Shown here: positions 60,304-64,000 of the stretch, piece after piece | Position numbering within the stretch: position 1 is the first letter of the stretch | Layout of the letters: every line of letters begins with the position of its first letter | Program-made: the position numbers and the translations under genes | Notes under the pieces: model-generated | Told to the model about the DNA's origin: nothing | The model's database searches: none | Seen by the model: the letters and a program-made list of their open reading frames with translations, nothing else | Assembly (NCBI GenBank): GCA_934454635.1 | Contig: CAKSFR010000014.1 | Location: 8,220-72,219 of the forward strand | DNA from: an uncultured Ruminiclostridium sp. | GTDB lineage: Bacteria; Bacillota; Clostridia; Oscillospirales; Ruminococcaceae | Direction: 5' to 3' | Length of the DNA: 64,000 nt

Positions 60304-61089
60304 ATGCAGCTTAACGAGGAATTTGAAAAGACGATAACCGGCAGCGAGGTTGAGCGCTGGCGCTATCCGCGCTTTTTCGGGAAAAATATAGGCGAAAACG
60401 AGGCTGTTCTCGACGGCGAGGAAGCGCGCCACTGCGCGCAGGTGCTTCGCATGAAGCCGGGCGACCTTGTTATCGTGTGCGACGGAGAGGGTACGGACTG
60501 TCTTTGCCGTATTGCTTCGGCGCAGCCCTCGGCAGTTGTTCTCGAGGTGCTTGAAAGACAGGCGAACGAAGCCGAAGCGAGTATTTATCTGCGACTGTTT
60601 CAGTGCTGCCCGAAGTCGGATAAAATGGAATTTATAGTGCAGAAGGCGGTCGAGCTTGGCGCGTGCGAGGTTGTTCCCGTGCTGTCGAAGCGCTGTGTTT
60701 CACGTCCCGACGAAAAAGGGGCGGAGAAGAAGCTTGAGCGGTACAGGAAAATAGCATTTGAGGCTTCGAAGCAGTGCGGCAGAGGAAAAATCATGCAGAT
60801 ACGTCCGATGATGACATTTTCCGAAGCTGTTCGGGAATTTAAGCCCGATCATACGGGCATACTGTTTTATGAATGCGGAGGAAAAAGCCTGAACGAGATA
60901 ATGAATGGCGTTAAAAGCGGCATTGTCGATGTTTTTATCGGAAGCGAGGGAGGATTTGAAGAGCGCGAAGCGCAGCTTGCTGAAAGTGCGGGAATCGTCT
61001 GTGCAACGCTCGGAAAGCGCATTCTTCGGTGCGAAACCGCGCCCGTTGCCGCAATTTCCGTTTTGATGAATTTAACAGGAAATATGTAA
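60304..61089 (+). CDS. rsmE: 16S rRNA m3U1498 methyltransferase RsmE
   Basis: A 261-residue SPOUT methyltransferase. The N-terminal PUA-like part has YPRFFGKNIGENEAVLDGEE and HCAQVLRMKPGDLV. The SPOUT core has QKAVELGACEVVPVLSKRCV, the SAM loop IGSEGGFEEREAQLA and the knot LGKRILRCETAPVAAISVL. It methylates U1498 of 16S rRNA. The N-terminus carries about 22 residues before the usual PRFF start; no later start codon is available, so the extension is probably real. AAAGGATAAGG precedes the ATG. Confidence 0.95.
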   Translation: MQLNEEFEKTITGSEVERWRYPRFFGKNIGENEAVLDGEEARHCAQVLRMKPGDLVIVCDGEGTDCLCRIASAQPSAVVLEVLERQANEAEASIYLRLFQCCPKSDKMEFIVQKAVELGACEVVPVLSKRCVSRPDEKGAEKKLERYRKIAFEASKQCGRGKIMQIRPMMTFSEAVREFKPDHTGILFYECGGKSLNEIMNGVKSGIVDVFIGSEGGFEEREAQLAESAGIVCATLGKRILRCETAPVAAISVLMNLTGNM

Positions 61090-61124
61090 TTTTTTTGGTT
61101 AAAACGCAGAAATTTAAAATATAC

Positions 61125-61153
61125 TTGAAAATGTACTAAAAATAGTATATAAT
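61125..61153 (+). promoter_or_regulatory. Promoter of the small acidic membrane protein gene
   Basis: TTGAAA (61125-61130), 17-base spacer, TATAAT (61148-61153). Confidence 0.78.
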
Positions 61154-61190
61154 TAGAAGCAAAGAAGCTTTTGAAAGGAAGGTAAAACCC

Positions 61191-61457
61191 ATGAATAAAA
61201 ACGTAATTACACTGCTGCTCGGAATTATCGCGCTTATCGCGGGCGCTCTTACAGCGGCGTATTTCATCAAGAAGAGATTAGAGGAGCAGGAAGAGGACGA
61301 GGAAACCTTTGAGGATTTCGACCTTATCGGCGACGATGATGATTTCTTCGGCGAGGACGAATATGAAGAATATGACGGTCTTAACCTCGGTTCCGACGAA
61401 ATTCCTTACACCGAGCACAAGGCTGATGAAGCTTCCGATGAGGAAAATACACTTTAA
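61191..61457 (+). CDS. Small membrane protein with acidic tail, 88 residues
   Basis: One membrane helix (about residues 5-26, VITLLLGIIALIAGALTAAY) is followed by KKRLEEQEEDEE and a strongly acidic, probably disordered tail. I do not recognise the family. It has its own promoter, a GGAAGGT ribosome site and a strong terminator, so it is likely a real, well-expressed gene. A charged tail of this kind could bind cations or a partner, but nothing specific can be claimed. Confidence 0.8.
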   Translation: MNKNVITLLLGIIALIAGALTAAYFIKKRLEEQEEDEETFEDFDLIGDDDDFFGEDEYEEYDGLNLGSDEIPYTEHKADEASDEENTL

Positions 61458-61463
61458 GCACTG

Positions 61464-61501
61464 ACGGTATTTATACAAAAAAAGTATAAATACCGTTTTT
61501 T
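61464..61501 (+). terminator. Terminator of the small acidic protein gene
   Basis: ACGGTATTTATAC / GTATAAATACCGT, 13 perfect pairs around A7, then TTTTTT (61464-61501). Confidence 0.9.
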
Positions 61502-61517
61502 CTGAAAGGCGGACAAT

Positions 61518-62915
61518 ATGAATTTTATTGCAAAAATGCTAAAAAAGCTTTGCGCCGCGGTGACTGCCGCAGGCGTTATGGCGGCGGCGCTTGTTCTTCC
61601 TGCGGCTGCGGACGACTCGATTACACTGCCCGATAACGAAGCTATCAGCTTTGTGAACGGAATGGGCGCGGGTTGGAATCTCGGAAACGCTATGGACGCC
61701 GTAAACTGCACATGGCTCAGTAACGAAATGGACTACGAAACCGCGTGGTGCGGTGCAGCGACGACGCGCGAGCTTATAAAAGCGGTAGCTGACAAGGGAT
61801 TTTCAACGATAAGGATCCCCGTTTCGTGGCACAATCACGTTGACGGAAATTTTAATATAAGCGAGCAGTGGATGGCGCGCGTTAAGGAAATTGTTGACTG
61901 GAGCGTTGACGCGGGACTTTACGTTGTGCTTAATTCGCACCACGATATCGAAAAGGGCTATTATTATCCGACCGAAGCGGAATATAAAACCTCGGAAAAG
62001 TATGTTAAAAAAATCTGGGAGCAGATTTCCGCCGAGTTTAAGGATTACAATGACAAGCTGGTTTTTGAAACAAGCAACGAGCCGCGCGCTGTCGGTACGG
62101 ACTATGAATGGTGGATAAATGCAAATTCTCCCTCGGCTCAGGCGAAGGAGAGCATCGACTGTATAAATCGCCTTAATCAGGCGGCGCTCGACACGATAAG
62201 AGCTTCCGGAGGAAACAACAAGAGCAGATTTGTCATGGTTCCCGGCTATGCTACGTCTGCCGACGGCGTTAAGACGAGTTATTTCGAGCTGCCAAAGGAC
62301 AGCGTCAAGAACCGTCTTATTGTTACAATACATATTTACACGGACAAAAAGGGATTTTACATTGCGCCGCTTAAAAGCGTTTATGAGAAATTCGTAAAGA
62401 ACGGGATTCCGGTATTCCTCGGCGAATATAACGAAAATTCCGGCAGCAACGCGTATGATTCACAGTCTGCGGAGTTTCTCGGAGGACTTGTAAAATACGC
62501 GCGCGAACGCGGGATTTCCTGTGCAATTTGGGATAACAATGCGAAAGAATTTAAGATAATCGACAGAAAAACTCTGAAATGGGTTCATGACGATGTTGCG
62601 AAGGCTGTTGTTGAGAACGGCGCTTCTGCGGCGGTAAAAACCGAGCAGAAAAGCGCAAAGCCCGTCCTCACCGCGAAAGCGGGCAACAAAAAGGTCACGC
62701 TTAGCTGGACGGCGGTTGACGGGGCTGCGAAGTACAGGGTGTACCGCTATCAGAACGGTAAACTTACAGCTGTAAAAACCACGAAAAATCAGAAACTGAC
62801 CATAAAGAGCCTTAAAAACGGGACAGCTTACACCTACGCGGTAAAGGCGTATGTGAACGGAAAATGGACGGCGGTTAAAAAGGCGGATATGGTTTCGGTT
62901 ACGCCTAAAAAGTAA
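61518..62915 (+). CDS. Secreted GH5 endoglucanase with fibronectin type III domain
   Basis: A 465-residue exported enzyme with signal peptide MNFIAKMLKKLCAAVTAAGV... cleaved near AAAD (about 31). The GH5 domain (about 40-360) shows GAGWNLGNAMDA, STIRIPVSWHNH, VVLNSHHDIE, acid/base Glu in LVFETSNEPRAV, HIYTDKKGFY and nucleophile Glu in VFLGEYNENSG. A C-terminal Fn3 domain (about 385-463) is YRVYRYQNGKLTAV and similar. There is no dockerin, so it is not a cellulosome part. It acts on cellulose or a mixed-linkage beta-glucan. Confidence 0.95.
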   Translation: MNFIAKMLKKLCAAVTAAGVMAAALVLPAAADDSITLPDNEAISFVNGMGAGWNLGNAMDAVNCTWLSNEMDYETAWCGAATTRELIKAVADKGFSTIRIPVSWHNHVDGNFNISEQWMARVKEIVDWSVDAGLYVVLNSHHDIEKGYYYPTEAEYKTSEKYVKKIWEQISAEFKDYNDKLVFETSNEPRAVGTDYEWWINANSPSAQAKESIDCINRLNQAALDTIRASGGNNKSRFVMVPGYATSADGVKTSYFELPKDSVKNRLIVTIHIYTDKKGFYIAPLKSVYEKFVKNGIPVFLGEYNENSGSNAYDSQSAEFLGGLVKYARERGISCAIWDNNAKEFKIIDRKTLKWVHDDVAKAVVENGASAAVKTEQKSAKPVLTAKAGNKKVTLSWTAVDGAAKYRVYRYQNGKLTAVKTTKNQKLTIKSLKNGTAYTYAVKAYVNGKWTAVKKADMVSVTPKK

Positions 62916-62982
62916 ACAGGAGCGCGCAAAATTTCTGCCTTGATTGCAGTAATACCCAAAAATCGGAAAGGGCGGTCGTTAT

Positions 62983-63255
62983 ATGAGAAAATGCATGGAT
63001 TCCGAGAATTTGCACCGCAGATTGAAAAAAATAATCGGGCAGGTTCAGGCTATCGAAAGAATGATTGACGAAGATGTGCCGTGCGAGGACATTCTGACGC
63101 AGATAAGCGCTGCGAAATCCGCTCTGAATAAGGCGGGGCAGGTCGTTCTCGAGGGTCATATAAATCATTGCATACGCGACGCGGTTGAAAGCGGCGATAC
63201 GGAGGAAATTGAAAATTTCACCAAAGCGATAGAGCGCTTTGCGAATATGCAGTAA
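62983..63255 (+). CDS. csoR: CsoR-family copper-sensing repressor
   Basis: A 90-residue all-helical DUF156 repressor: RRLKKIIGQVQAIERMIDED, the first ligand Cys in VPCEDIL, and His and Cys in EGHINHCI. The C, H-x3-C set fits the Cu(I)-binding site of CsoR rather than the formaldehyde sensor FrmR. A metal P-type ATPase gene follows behind an operator-like palindrome, the classical target. GGAAAGGGCGG precedes the ATG. Confidence 0.92.
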   Translation: MRKCMDSENLHRRLKKIIGQVQAIERMIDEDVPCEDILTQISAAKSALNKAGQVVLEGHINHCIRDAVESGDTEEIENFTKAIERFANMQ

Positions 63256-63309
63256 CGCTGACTTTTATAATTGCACCGTAAAACAATATAGTATTTTATA
63301 CGCGGTATC

Positions 63310-63345
63310 AAAATCGGGATTTGAAAAAAATCCCGATTTTTTTAT
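63310..63345 (+). terminator. Terminator of csoR
   Basis: AAAATCGGGATTT / AAATCCCGATTTT stem (63310-63340) with a T-run. Confidence 0.85.
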
Positions 63346-63352
63346 TTTACAC

Positions 63353-63413
63353 TTGACAAGGCATACCTCGTATGGTATAATGCATTTTGTAAGCATATAC
63401 CCCTATAGGTATA
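63353..63413 (+). promoter_or_regulatory. Metal ATPase promoter with CsoR-type operator
   Basis: TTGACA (63353-63358), 17-base spacer, TATAAT (63376-63381). Downstream, TATACC-CCTATA-GGTATA (63396-63413) is a 6+6 palindrome like CsoR boxes. Within the spacer CATAC-CTC-GTATG forms another inverted repeat. Confidence 0.8.
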
Positions 63414-63427
63414 GGAAGGAGAAAAAA

Positions 63428-63934
63428 GTGAAAAAGCTAATGGAAAAGCTCGGAGAACTGCTTGAGCTTGGAGGAACAAAAAAGGACATAACGCTGCTGA
63501 CGATTTCGGCGGCGTCGCTCTTGGCGAGCCTTTTTGCGCCTGCTGACCTGCTTCCGTTTAATGCGGCGTGGATATCCGTGATACTCTGCGGCGTTCCGAT
63601 AGTGCTTGAAGCCTTGATCGGGCTTATCACCGCCTTTGATATCAAGGCGGATGTTCTCGTTTCGATAGCACTTATTGCGTCAGTTTGTATCGGCGAGGAT
63701 TTTGCAGCGGGCGAGGTCGCCTTTATTATGCAGCTTGGCGGATTGCTCGAGGAGCTGACAGTCAAGCGCGCCCGTGCGGGTATTGAGCGTCTGGTTCACC
63801 TTACGCCGCGCACCGCACGGCTTATTTCGGACGGTCACGAGCGGACAGTACCCGCAGAAGAGGTCAAAAAAGGCGATATCCTGCGTGTTCTCCCCGGCGA
63901 AACAATTGCGGTTGACGGAGTTATTAGAGCATGT
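63428..63934 (+). pseudogene. Heavy-metal P-type ATPase, 5' part, cut by an insertion sequence
   Basis: GTG start at 63428 with AAGGAG six bases ahead. About 165 residues cover the first membrane helices and the actuator region: VLVSIALIASVCIGEDFAAG, FIMQLGGLLEELTVKRARAG, then the approach to the phosphatase motif, VKKGDILRVLPGETIAVDGV. Intact pumps continue to a TGES motif about 15 residues later; here the frame leaves the family after AVDGVI, reads RAC and stops. The 3' part may lie beyond the inserted element outside the window. By context a copper or related metal exporter. Confidence 0.85.
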
Positions 63935-64000
63935 TGACGCTAAGGTCAAAATATGATATAATAAATACATGAATATCACAAAAGCGCAGTACGCAAGAAT
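63927..64000 (+). mobile_element. Insertion sequence, left end (continues past the window)
   Basis: The break in the ATPase frame near 63926 is followed by a fresh promoter and a transposase-like start. The left end is probably GAGCATGTTGACGCTAAGG (63927 on). The exact border and target duplication cannot be fixed without the right end. Confidence 0.65.
63969..64000 (+). CDS. Transposase, first ten residues (IS5-like)
   Basis: TTGACG (63934-63939), 17-base spacer and TATAAT (63957-63962) place the transcription start at about the ATG at 63969, so the message may be leaderless. The visible residues MNITKAQYAR resemble the N-terminus of IS5-family transposases, but ten residues are too few for certainty. 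Confidence 0.5.
   Translation, partial: MNITKAQYAR

Overview
The window reads as chromosome of a Gram-positive, endospore-forming anaerobe of the Clostridia, most like a gut or rumen Oscillospiraceae/Ruminococcus-type fibre degrader. The signs are: an rqcP-yabP-yabQ-divIC sporulation/division cluster, two T-box leaders, a zinc-type ribosomal protein L28, a paired-FeoA FeoB ferrous iron system, lipoprotein-based ABC importers, a secreted GH5 endoglucanase and a GH43 arabinan/xylan enzyme. Species assignment is inference. No rRNA, tRNA, CRISPR array or prophage was seen. Promoters are mostly strong TTGACA/TATAAT pairs with 16-17 base spacers.

Layout. 1-2.0 kb (minus): a Ddl-like pseudoenzyme, a DUF1934 protein and the start of argS. 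2.5-5.6 kb (minus): a tryptophan ABC importer behind a T-box whose specifier reads UGG. 5.8-9.8 kb (plus): a serpin lipoprotein whose signal peptide carries an inserted miniature element, then a polar amino acid ABC importer. 9.8-12.5 kb (minus): ttcA-like, apbE, NusG-II and Gx-transporter genes, an overlapping flavin/electron-transfer-flavoured operon. 12.6-14.0 kb: DUF5131 and GNAT genes, convergent. 14.4-17.7 kb: feoA-feoA-feoB-Cys-rich operon with repeated GGTTAG-N6-CTAACC operators. 18.0-24.2 kb: rqcP, yabP, yabQ, divIC, pduL, sbcD, sbcC. 24.4-27.6 kb: Rsm22-like gene, AraC regulator and divergent GH43. 27.8-30.0 kb: LytTR regulator, His-less GHKL partner and a candidate small RNA. 30.2-34.7 kb: tandem prokaryotic-RING membrane protein, GT-C-like membrane protein, KtrB-type potassium channel. 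35.0-44.4 kb: two MoxR-DUF58 loci separated by a DHH phosphoesterase. 44.4-53.6 kb: nadE, MGMT-like, araD-like, leuA (Leu T-box), glgA, lipoprotein, gpsA. 53.8 kb: rpmB. 54.2-57.1 kb: a P-type ATPase under a yybP-ykoY manganese riboswitch. 57.3-63.3 kb: MCP-like receptor, YgjP peptidase, YitT, RsmE, GH5, CsoR. The right edge is a metal P-type ATPase gene cut by an insertion sequence that runs off the window.

The most unusual material is non-coding. Two intergenic islands (2331-2426 and 14183-14296) can fold into a near-perfect cloverleaf: one outer stem enclosing three long hairpins, each with a 3-base loop. A separate ~95-base repeat family (three copies) sits in the leaders of rqcP, sbcD and moxR. 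A strong promoter preceded by 20-bp-spaced direct repeats drives a non-coding transcript right behind the LytTR/pseudokinase pair. Metal control recurs: an iron-type operator set, a Mn riboswitch, and a CsoR with its operator.
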